Shown here piece by piece: positions 51,552-62,372 of a stretch of 64,000 nt of DNA (position 1 is its first letter; every line of letters starts with the position of its first letter). This stretch comes from Anabas testudineus (taxonomy: Eukaryota > Chordata > Actinopteri > Anabantiformes > Anabantidae), in contig NC_046626.1 of NCBI RefSeq assembly GCF_900324465.2, positions 10,088,459 through 10,152,458 on the forward strand, written 5' to 3'. Below the pieces are notes generated by a model, which was not told the DNA's origin, searched no databases, and saw nothing but the letters and a program-made list of their open reading frames with translations. The position numbers and the translations under genes are program-made.

Positions 51552-54500
51552 TCACTGGTGTTTGTCCTTGACAGACGTATATTTCTGTTTTTCTGCTGGG
51601 GCTGGAGCCAGGGGTGGAGCCAGCCACAGGCAGAGGAGAATGATGAGGTGACACACATGGAGGGCAGCTGAGCTGTTGTTTGTAGAGGGGTAAGTGTTCC
51701 ACGAAAGCTCGATCAGACCCAGAATCAGGACCCTGGACACAATGATAAAACAAAAATGAGTGTATCTTGGTGTTCTGTGCTGTAGGTTCAAAAGTTAGTT
51801 GTCAAGAACGAACAACAAAACGATTATTCCTTGTCCTACCTGAGCAGGTGGGCCAACTTCTTCACTCCTCCACTCCAGAGCAGGTAAGGTAGCGAATGAA
51901 AGTACCAAACGTAGAACTGGTAGTGCAAAGAACGACTGAAGCACATACCAATGAAGTTAGAGGTGAAAAGAATCAGCACTATCTGTGATGAAGTGTTAAA
52001 GCTTGATACAAAAGCTGGTGTATGTCAGGAATATTATTCATTTACTCGTTGACCAATATGATGCAGAAATGTCTGACACTAGACATGCAGTAGTATTGCA
52101 GCAGGCAATCTGCTGTGTTAAAAAACAATTCTCTCCAAACAGGAGAGTTTCAAATGGAACAGAAGGATATGATCAACATTGCTTTTCTGAGCAGGGAGTT
52201 TCCTCTTGCTTGGATCCTTGAGGAGTTCAAAGACACTTTCCCCTGGCCTGATAGGAGAGAAAATAGTAACAGAAGTAAAGAGTGCCGCTTATATATTTAA
52301 CAACTTAACTGTCAAAGGGGATTTTGACCTTTTCTGTATGTGTATGTTATTATTTCCTTTTTAAGTGAGTTGGAATTGAGAAGGTAAAAAATACATTCAC
52401 ACTAATACTTCTGTAAAAAGAAGATTCAAAGTTGAACCACAATTGCTGCAGTGTGTGTGTGACACTAAAGATACACGTATACATGTGTAACAACTATATT
52501 TTGTCTGGTACAGTCATGTCTACAGTTGAAATCAGGACCAGATTTTTTATTTGTGCTAAACTGTAACTGTAGCCTGATTTGCTCTACTTTAAATATTCAC
52601 AACAGTGTTTTTTCCCCTTAGAGTCTCGCTATAGATATGATGTGTGCATTACTTTTATTTTGCCATTCTCTCTCTCTTCTCATTCACATACTAGAATTCA
52701 TCTGGCAAGGGGAGTCCACTGGGAGTATTTTTTACAGGTATAAAAAAGCTGATACTACTTCTGAAAACTATTTCACAAACTAAAACCTTAGTGAACTTTA
52801 TTCAAGCCCATATTTACCTTGTAATAATCATTATTGCTTATGTAACCAAGAGTTATACCTGCCCTAAAAGGAAAGTAATTTGGATAATGATAATTCAAAA
52901 TACAAAATTCATCTGAAATTTGAGTCAATGGCATAAAATAATGTCTGAGCCAACGCCTGTGGTGGTGTAGTGCAAAATCTGGCACGATGTTAACCCCTGA
53001 TTTAGTCTAGCCTTTCTCTAACTATCACACCAACGTGACCTTGGCACAGTCAAACCCTGTCTCACCTCTTCCAACGTCGAAAAGCAAAGAGCAGCAGGGT
53101 GAGCAGGTGGGCAGACAGCAGGAGCAAGTGGAAGTAGCGATTCAAGAAGAGCCATTCTGGCAGGAAGCGCCAGTTAACTGTCCACTTAAACATGAACTGA
53201 CGGCCAAGATCAAAAGCCCGGCTCACATAGCCAACGGGATTGTCAAGGAGGAAAGGAAGACCCAACAAAAGCTGCGGTAAGAAAAAAAACAAAACATACA
53301 GTTAGAGAGGATGTTGGACATTGAAGAGCAAATATAAAATGGTGCCTCATTTCTGTTTATAGGAAATATTTACCTGTATGCCCGCACACAGAGAAAGTTT
53401 TGGAATTGTTCTGATTAAACCAAACTCAGACAGGAGGAGGAAAAGTAGCCCAGGAGCAAAAAGAAGCACATTCATTTTCACAGACACTGCTAAACTGTCA
53501 GAAAAAAAACACAACGGAGATATAATTTCCATCATATGGCAAAAATTCACAACACAAATATCTAAAGATAATATATGTATACAGTAGGAAGAAAAGGTAT
53601 GTGAACCTTTTGGAATTTCATGGTTTTCTGGATTCATTTGTCATAAAATGTGATCTGATCTTCATCTAAGTCAAGAGTATTAACAAATATAATGTGCCAA
53701 AAATAACAACACAAAAAATAATTCTCATATTTCATGTATTTATTGAGAACAACCATAAAAACATCATAGCGATATTGGAAATTGTTATTATCTGTTATTA
53801 TTTTAGGCCCAATATATTTGTTAAAAGTGTTATCTTATCTTATACTCTTGAACAATGCATGAGAAGTGGTACAAAAGAGTCCACACTTGCCTGTAAATGC
53901 TGCAGCCCAGTGTCCAGTATCCATCTATAAAGAGGTTGACAGCTGCAAACAGCAACATCATGGCCACTGGGTCATTGAAGAGACGTAGCACAAAGATGGA
54001 ATGGATCCGGTACGAAGCACAACACACAAAGAAGAACACATAGGGAGGAACCTGGAAGAGCATTAATAACAAAACAATGCATTGCTACACTGCAGAAAAA
54101 TAATAATAATAAAAATAATAAATGCAGGTTTCTGTCGCACTGGCATAGTCTGACCTTCTTAGTGCGGTTGTATATCCTGAAGACCAGTAAAAGCGTCATG
54201 AGGTAGAAAACAGCAAAAAGGTACTGGCCCAGACGGATGTTCACCCCATGGCTTGTGATGTAGTAGAGAGCTGTGAATATGTAGACAAAGCCAGCCGGGT
54301 ACCTACAACATCATGGAGTTAAGTTATCTTACAGAATCACTGAAAAATATATTTGATAAAAAGAGCCCTACAAAGTCCTTCAAAACTCACACCAAAGGGC
54401 CTGTGTCTCCTTTGAGCTGGGTGTAGTCATAGGTACCGTTGATGACACCCTCTACTTCATCCATGTAGGCTTTCCAGTCTATCTCCGTGTCTGCAGTATC

Positions 54501-55486
54501 AGACATAATTCGTTAAACATGGCTGATGAGAAAGACTACCTAACGAATGTCACAGTAAGAATTTTTGCTTTGACAACTAAAAACCTAAAAGCTTTAAAAA
54601 CTGTTTCAGTACAATACACAAATACGTTCACTAGTCATGAAAGGGTTAGTTGATTTATTGGTTACTCACTTCACAGAAATGTACTTGATGACTATTCTAA
54701 TAAAAACAAACAAACAAAAAAAACAACTCCAGTTTCAGAAATTTATATAACAGATGATTTTCTTTGTATTTATTTATTAGCTTTTGAACAGCTGTTAGAC
54801 CAAATCAGAAAAACTAAGATCCTCATCATAATCTCCAAAATCTATGTGTTTTTACTATTTTCTTCTTTCTTGAATACAAAGTATTGATTGATCAAAACAA
54901 TAATCAACAACTACGACGAGATGAATTCACATTAAGTTATTATTAGTAATGTTTATATTCCAACAACAACAAGAAGTAAAACTGTCAAAACAAACTATGA
55001 CAGTAAATGACATACTTAAAAGTACAGTTTATATTATGCTATACGTTATCACTGAGCATTTATAACCACGCTAAGCGAAGTTTACAAAACAGCGCGTAAG
55101 AACTGGTGATTGCTTAAAATACTTAATGCCATCTAAAACTGGGACAGAACAAACATTTGTATGTAGTTATGCAAGGACTGTAAATTCCTTTTTGACAGGT
55201 GGGAGCATTAAGTTAGTGGGTATGCTAACGCTAGCCACGTAGCATCAACGCACGTTCAGAAAGATGGCAGAACACTATAGCATGCTAACTAGCCGCACGG
55301 CTACTTACATGCTACTTTTTGTATGACCCACACATTGATCCCGATCTCCAAGAACCACAAAAGTGAGACGACCAGTAACGTGTATTCCGTCTTGAACAGG
55401 ACTAAATGTTTGTCCTGCCACAATGTGTAAAGTTTCCCCCACAGTGAGGACAGGGAACCAGGCGACTTTCTCCGGACTGCTGCCAT
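51552..55486 (-). CDS. alg3: Dol-P-Man:Man5GlcNAc2-PP-Dol alpha-1,3-mannosyltransferase
   Basis: Nine minus-strand exons: 55486-55309, 54490-54391, 54302-54155, 54051-53891, 53494-53374, 53271-53066, 52247-52178, 51982-51840 and 51732-51552. They join to 435 codons (human 438). ALG3 adds the first lumenal mannose, from dolichol-phosphate-mannose, to the lipid-linked oligosaccharide in the ER. Matches run throughout: the EIDWKAYM word with acidic residues after the first membrane segment, [64 protein letters not shown] and [12 protein letters not shown]. Many hydrophobic membrane spans are present. The intron after exon 4 has a GC donor (TTTACAG then GCAAGT). Exon 7 is only 70 bases with a weak GTTGAT donor, but its DPSKRK word fixes the frame. 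The gene is head to head with mul1. Confidence 0.95.
53578..53800. mobile_element. DNA-transposon end fragment in an alg3 intron
   Basis: ACAGTAGGAAGAAAAGGTATGTGAACC and the following CATAAAATGTGATCTGATCTTCATCTAAGTC match a terminal sequence I recall from many vertebrate DNA-transposon copies (GTATGTGAACC...TTTGGAATT). Only this end is visible. The superfamily (probably Tc1/mariner) is uncertain. Confidence 0.45.
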
Positions 55487-55641
55487 ATCGGCGGCATACA
55501 GGCGACGTGGAGCGAAGCCGCAAATGACATGCGCGGACTACGATTACGTCACGTGACGCGACAGCGTGGTCGCCATGTCACGTGACATGGCCAATGGTTT
55601 TCAAGCGAATGTCAACTTGGGAGATTTTTTCTCTGTAACAG
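55487..55641. promoter_or_regulatory. Bidirectional alg3 / mul1 promoter with two CLEAR-type palindromes
   Basis: The gap between the alg3 start codon and the end of the first non-coding mul1 exon (donor after 55,641) is about 155 bases. It holds GTCACGTGAC twice, at 55,548-55,557 and 55,577-55,586. The second lies inside an 18-bp perfect palindrome (55,573-55,590) and is followed by a CCAAT box at 55,591-55,595. GTCACGTGAC is the consensus bound by TFEB/TFE3/MITF and also suits USF factors. No TATA box is seen. Confidence 0.75.
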
Positions 55642-56498
55642 GTAAAAAGAGACTTTTTATTAATCTTACCTGATTAAATAAAGACAGGTGTATTACTGTA
55701 CACTCGACTGTTGTTGCAGATGTGATTTGCTAACGTTAGGATACACAATAAAACGTTCAGATCACTACTGTCCTGCCTTATGTATATTAGCTTGCTAGCA
55801 GCTAACTGTTGCTAACCATTGTGTAAAAGAAAATCACTGAATAAACTATTTGGCAAGTGACGCTTCACATCACAGAGAATTCAGGATATCGTTATCCACT
55901 GCTACAGCCATTTTAACATTACTAAAGTAGTGCCAAAAAAAAAGATGTGGTTGCTGCTTTGCCAGGAATTCAAATGCTAATTTACTGTGGCTTTTTAGAA
56001 GCTTTAATTAAGTCAGGAATTACTCATTTACAAATAATCTGGCTATTTGCTTTGGCATGCCATATTTTAGGTGTGGTGCATTTGTGTCCACAACTTCTGT
56101 GGACTCCTTCTGTGCCGCTAAAATCACAGGACATAGTTTACAAAGGTACACACCTGTGTACAGGTGTATAAATATATATATAAATATATATACATATACC
56201 CCACAGTTCATGTCAAAACAAAAACTAGGTCATGAAGTCTTGCAGTAGAGGAACTCTTTGTAGACCTCCATAAAACTGTGGTGATGCATAGATCAGGCCA
56301 AGGTCAAGTAACCCTTTTCTGAAGCCTTCCAGACAAACAGAGTAAATTGACAGGACAATTTCAGGAGGCAGAGTATATCACACTCACACTGTGGGCTTAC
56401 AGTAACACAAGACACTTGATCTTATCACTTTCACTAATTGATCTGCTTTTATTTTATCCAGGTCTGCTTCTAGGGCAGTTACAGGAGACCCAGAAGAA

Positions 56499-58513
56499 AT
56501 GGATGGATTTCATGTGAAGATTACTGAGGCAGTGTGTCTCGGGACTAGCCTTGCCTTCTCAGGCATCTGCTACTATCTATACAGGAAGAGCCGATCAACA
56601 GTAGATAAACTTGATGTCAGTTGCATTTACATTTTTCATATTTAGCATTTTTTGTTTTGTATTATTTATACTGTCCAAACCAGGAAAGGGATTATCTGCT
56701 AAACCACATAAACAATCTTCAGTTTTAATCAAAATTATCTAATGTCTTGTAGATATAGGTTTCCAACCTATTCAGCTTTCAACTGAAGCATAAATAATGA
56801 AAAATAGTATTTTTGAATTCATGGCGACAAAAGCAAAAACCTGAGGAGAAAAAAAACATTTTGTTTGAGTTTTTTTCCTCTTGCAAGCATCTTTAAGGTC
56901 TAAACCTCGCTGTCTTTAAACGTTGCAGTTGGTGACAGTTTTTCTGTGCACTGTGCAATATTGCAAAACCCGAAGGTTGTCTACTACAGTATGTACACTC
57001 CATATAAAGTCTGTGTCTTGTGTTGTCAGGATGCTCCACACTTCACCATTGACAAAAAGCTCAAAGACATTTTGAAAGCTACTCCAGGAGCGTATCTACA
57101 GTATGCTGTGATTGAAGGTAATTGAGGTGATGCAGACATGAGTTGAACCATTTCTGTTCAATGAATGCCTTCTTTACCTCTTATTCTCTAGTATTTGTGT
57201 GTGCTTGTATGTGTAGGTACAGTGCGACCACTCGGTGAGCCTCTGACGAGCCCTTTCCAAAAGGAAATTGTTGGAGTGCTGCATAAATTCATGTTGACAG
57301 AACACAGACTGGTGTGGAACAGCCTTTCACATAGCTGGTGAGAACGGTATTTATACAATATTACAATGCAGAGGTATGAGCCTGTGATAAGTTTTTTTTT
57401 GTATGTTTATACTTCATAGTGCTAAGTCAAGACAGTTGCAGAATTTATTCTATGAGGATTAAAAAATACTTTGCTTTGACAATAACATGCTACATCTATC
57501 TCAATTTGAGTTCAAACTTGTGTTCACAAGCACATACAATGGATTAATGGAGGTAACCCCATAGTTTCTGTTAATGTGATATCGTGTCTGACTAAATTGT
57601 GTCTACCGCATTGTTTGGTCCTTCTACCTGTTGCAGGACTGACAGTGAGCGAGTCATGCACCAAAGAGTGAATGCAGTGCCCTTTGTGTTAGTGGGATCA
57701 GATGAGACCACAGTCAAAGTCCTGTGCCCTCTGCAGGCCTCTGGAGTACACATGGAGACCACATATGAGAAATTTCACCAGGTCAACTATGGCCTTGGTG
57801 ACATCGTAGGACAATACCTTAGTGGAGAGAAGCTTAAAGGGCAATTAGAGACTGAGGAAATGCTTAAGGTCAGTTATTAGATAAGATACTAACATTGTTA
57901 TCTCCCATAACCCAACAAAAAACTTTTTTCTTCCTAACCAGTAAAGAAAATTTCAGTCTTAATGATACATTACACAAATATCTCCCTTTTTTTTTAGGTG
58001 GGTGCAACTCTCACTGGTGTAGGAGAGTTGATATTGGACACTGATGGCACCCTGAATCTTCAACCTCCTTCTAATGGTTCACAATATTTTTTGAGCATCT
58101 CAGATTTTGGTACCTTGCGAGGAGATCAAGACAGTGTGGCTGTTTGGTGGAAAGCGCTGGCCATTGGCTTTACTTTAGCTGGGGCCGCAGTCCTTCTCTG
58201 GGTCGGTCGACGCTACTACTACAACCTAAAAGTTCGCTGGGAGCAGGAGCAGGAGAGGAGAGAGTTTAAGAGACTGCAAGCTGAAGCCCTAAGAACACAT
58301 GCTGCTGTAACAGGCCCTGAGGCCCGTCAAGATGGTACAGATGATCACATGGACAACTTGTGTGTGATTTGCCTCAGTCAGCCACGTAACTGTATTCTGT
58401 TGGATTGTGGACATGTGTGCTGCTGCCACAACTGCTACCAGGCTCTCCCACATCATCGCTGCCCCATTTGTAGACAGACCATTAGCAGAGTGGTTCCACT
58501 TTACAACGTCTGA
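56499..58513 (+). CDS. mul1: Mitochondrial E3 ubiquitin ligase, MUL1-like
   Basis: Five coding exons: 56499-56615, 57030-57117, 57217-57337, 57637-57868 and 57998-58513. They join to 357 codons (human MUL1 352). The order matches MUL1: first membrane helix near residues 9-28, an intermembrane-space region with the words YAVIEG and VGATLTGVGEL, second helix near 236-256, and a C-terminal RING. RING ligands fit C308/C311, C323, H325, C329/C332 and C341/C344 (CPICRQ), ending in VPLYNV. MUL1 sits in the outer mitochondrial membrane and modifies mitofusin, Akt and others in fission, mitophagy and antiviral signalling. A leader exon ends at 55,641 and coding exon 1 begins at 56,462. Identity to human MUL1 is only moderate and the locus is unlike human MUL1, so this may be a fish paralogue (mul1b/mul3-like). 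Confidence 0.88.
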
Positions 58514-58648
58514 ACACCTGTGTGACCACTTGACCTTAGTGGAATTTCACCACCATACAAACTGTACAATCAGCTCTAAACCTCTTAGGTCTGAATTGCT
58601 GCACTTACAGTACACCTAAAAAAGGCCAGTGGTAACTCTTTATGACAA

Positions 58649-58654
58649 AATAAA
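58649..58654 (+). promoter_or_regulatory. mul1: Poly(A) signal of mul1
   Basis: AATAAA about 135 bases after the mul1 stop codon. A second copy follows near 58,684. Confidence 0.6.
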
Positions 58655-60839
58655 GATTTTCCTATAAGAACATACTGTGCATATTAATAAAATGTAAGGA
58701 TACTGTGCAAATACTTCATTTCAGTTTCAGTGAGTACTTATATCTTAAATTGTCTGTTCAATACAAAAAACTAAATTAAGTAAATAGAGATTTATTTTCC
58801 TACATGTTTATTCAGTGCCTTATTCAGGTAATTAGAATAGCTGCTGTTGTCTCAATTGAACTGTATGTTTCTGAATAATTTAAGCTGGTGATAATAATCT
58901 AAGCGTTTTGTTTTCAATCAGTTCTCATATTTGAGTCGGTGGAAGTTACTGTAACAGAGACATATTTTTCCTTGTGTAGTTGATGCACTACAAACTGATG
59001 AGTGTGTGAACTGCTGCCTTGTTGAAAAAATAATACATCTTTACTCTTCAAAATCATTTGTGTGGTGGATTTCATTTAGTATAGATGTGATAGAGACTTT
59101 GCCATTAGTTGACTTTTAGGGAAGCTCCAGCAGTACTATAAAAAGAGAGAAACCTATATAAAGTTCAACAGGGAGTTATGTAAAATCTGCATTTGTTTCT
59201 GAATGATCTACAGACATCACAACAACAACTGTTACATGCTCTTCTTAAATGTTAGAAAAAAAGTTCATGTCTGAATAGATGACATGTTTTACAGGTCTCT
59301 CAATACAATTTCTGATTTATGTTTTTATGTCTTTTTCCATATGTATAAATGCTTGTTCACAGCACCTGGTGTCTGAGAAGATCTGGTTGTAGTGAGTCAT
59401 CAAGCCGACTATTTCTGTCATCTCAACGAGACATAGAAGAATAGAATAGAGAATAGATGAAAAACCACCTCCAGATATTTTTTCCCCATAAGGACTAATA
59501 TGCGTGTGTGTGAGCGACTTTAGGGAGGTGCTGCAAGGTCAAGAGTGGGTCATCGGGCCTGAGTGGGGGTGAAAACATAACAGGTGGCTGACACAGGATA
59601 CCATAAATCTTTCTCAGCAGACAGAAGGGTTTAAAAGTATTTTGCATGCTCTTACAGCGGGAGATCAGATGCTTCTCTCAGAGGAAAAGAGAAATGCATG
59701 GTTGACTTGGTCATTCCAGTTTGACTGAGTAGTTGCAATGACAAAAAGATGTTACAGCAAACCAGTGGTAGGAATATCTGTACAGGGGGCTTTCAAATGT
59801 AAATCAAGTAGGGGGATGAACAATTTGCTGTAATGTGTGCACAGTTCATATAGATTTAAATCTAATATATACTCTACCTGTATGTCATTATTACTCAGCT
59901 ACATTAGACACAGACAACAGATCGCGTTCATTTTAGTTGAGCTCAGTTACGGCTTCTGCCACCAGGTGTCGATCTTTGTTCACTTGAGATTGTGACAAAC
60001 AAACTGTTCAGACTGACAATGAGGTAAGACACTGACTCCAGTGGGTGGTAAGTCGCATGCAATTAATGTGAGATCCTGTTCAATCCATTCTGATAGCTGA
60101 CAAACAATTTAGAGGATATGATTATTCTCTAGTTGGCTGTGCTTCACGGGTGTAGACCCTGATTTGTCTGTGACATTAAAGACTGTGACACTTTTTACGC
60201 AAAAGTTAAAGTCTTCACACTTGCACACACACCACGACCTTATGTGCTTGTGTTCCTGACAGGGAGGGGTCTTTTTTTTTAAATTTTGGCAGCCAGGCAT
60301 GAGCAGGCACTCCAACAGACAGTAGGGGAAAGGTAGAGATTTAGTGTCTCTGGAGAGAGAGCCTTCACAGCGTGCTATAGTCCCTGATGCCAATTACCAC
60401 TGTCACCCATCTGCTTTAGGCATGCAGTGAAATGTGGGAAAAGTGACCTACTTTCTAACGGTAGTGTGACTGCAGTGCTTTTCCTCTCATCAACAAACCA
60501 AGTGCTCTCTCCCCTGAGGAGAAGGACACAGGGTGTCATAGAGAAATAGACGCTGGTCAGATAAACAGTACAGATTATTTGTTTTGCTTTCCAGAAGCGC
60601 AAAGTACATTGTTTTTACAGAGCTCAGTCACTCAATCCATTGTCCTACCCAACAGGAAATACTGTAATTTTAATGAAGGAAAGGAAAACTGTTCATTCAG
60701 TTTTGGAGCTAGAGGTACTGATGTCTATTCTGCAATTTATTGTAACAAAATATCCTCCTCTGAGATTCCTCCTGTCATCACAGTATGAAGGAAGTGAATG
60801 GGAATTTTGAAATATCTCTCCAGAATCAGTGTGTTCTCA

Positions 60840-60955
60840 GTTGTTGTGGATAATCCACAGACTGAGGCTGTCAGTTTTCACTGGGGCTATTTCCTCTGTT
60901 CACAGTATTTTCAATGAACTGCTGACAGTGGGGTCTGTGGATTATCAAGGACAAC
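60840..60955. repeat. 116-nt imperfect hairpin, about 40-nt arms
   Basis: Arms 60,840-60,880 and 60,915-60,955 are near reverse complements. They share GATAATCCACAGAC and CTGTCAG with short internal mismatched patches, and are separated by a loop of about 34 bases. Weak pairing seems to continue outside the arms. The fold could be a microRNA-type precursor or a small palindromic (MITE-like) repeat. Confidence 0.7.
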
Positions 60956-62347
60956 CAGAGCATTGGATCTGCTGCGTGATGCTGCTGTTGAATATCAAGA
61001 AATGTCAGAGAAGGAGATCTCAGCAAAATCCTTCCTAATAGCTAGACATCACTAGAGATGCTGGTCGCGAACTAGAGGACATCCGAGGGCTTGCAGTTGA
61101 TTAACAAGATAGGAACACTAAACAATGAACAACTTTTTTAGCTACTTTTGACTCCCAAAGTCTAATAAGTGTTTAACTATGTGAACTGATTTGGGCCCTC
61201 AGAGCAGTGTGGTAACCAGGAAAAACAAAACTAACATGATATCATAGTGAGCTATTATATGAATTTGTGAAGCCGTGGGAAAACCAAAACAGTCAGCTGA
61301 AAGATGCTAAAATGCTTCAGGTGAGTTGGACTGTAGAGGCAAATCTGTATAGAAGTATTGTGGCTTAAAAACAACAGTTTTAAAAACAACAGAAACATAT
61401 ACTGTTAGCTACAGTAGACAAGAGACAAAATAAAAAACAATGGAAATTATCATTGAAATCATGGAAATAGTCCTGCATTCAAATTTGTACTTGTATGGTT
61501 GTTATGCTAGAAGAGATCTATATTGATGCGTTAACACATAAGCAGTGTTTTAATGTTGTGGCTAATGAAGGTGAAGCAAATTTGAACTGTTTTAACATAC
61601 ATTTGGATATTTTGATATGTTATAAAGTGATGATATAGTTTGTCTGAGCTCAGTATACGAGAAGTAAAGGGGTGGATAATAATGACAATATATAATAATA
61701 ATGAGTTTTCCTTCAATATGTAGTGGAGTAAAAGCAATAAGTAAATGTAACGTACAACTATCTTAGACTATAGCAATAAAGTAGTATAAGTTGATTTTCT
61801 AGTAGTTAAAACCAATGTTTATTACATCTAATAACTACCCTGCCTTCAAAATAAAACAGAGAGATGTATAAATCAGCCACAGGCGCTAACATATAACATG
61901 ACCAACTCACCTCGGATCACAGGTTTGGTTTCCCATGTGATTGAGGTGCAGGAGGAGGTGGAGCGTACAACTGCTTCTGCGTGCTGCAGACTACAGCTGC
62001 GAGCATTTCCATCTCAGCTGTGTGCTCACTGATCCAAGGGCAGGAGCTCTGCCAATGTTCCCACAATCTACTGGAGGATGTTTATGCAGGCAAACAAACA
62101 TCATTAATCTTCATGACGAGAACAGCAGATACACACTGTACTTTCATTTGGTCTGTGACTACAGATGTTGCATGACTCTTCTGTTTCTGCTTGTCCTCTC
62201 ACTTACATTTTTAGTTTTCATGCACTATATACCTGCTTATTCTTTCTCTGTCTTGTAAGGGAAACGATCCTGGCTTTTGTTATTTATGTTTTTTTTTTCT
62301 CAGCTTGTGTTCCTTAAGAAGGAACATAGTGTAATGTATATTTAATA

Positions 62348-62372
62348 TGTGTGTGTGTGTGTGTGTGTGTGG
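62348..62372. repeat. (GT)n microsatellite
   Basis: About 12 GT units in intergenic DNA. Confidence 0.9.

Noticed and set aside
61941-62258. 105-codon plus-strand frame with a hydrophobic tail
   Set aside because: No homology, no splice or poly(A) support and compositional bias only; likely chance.
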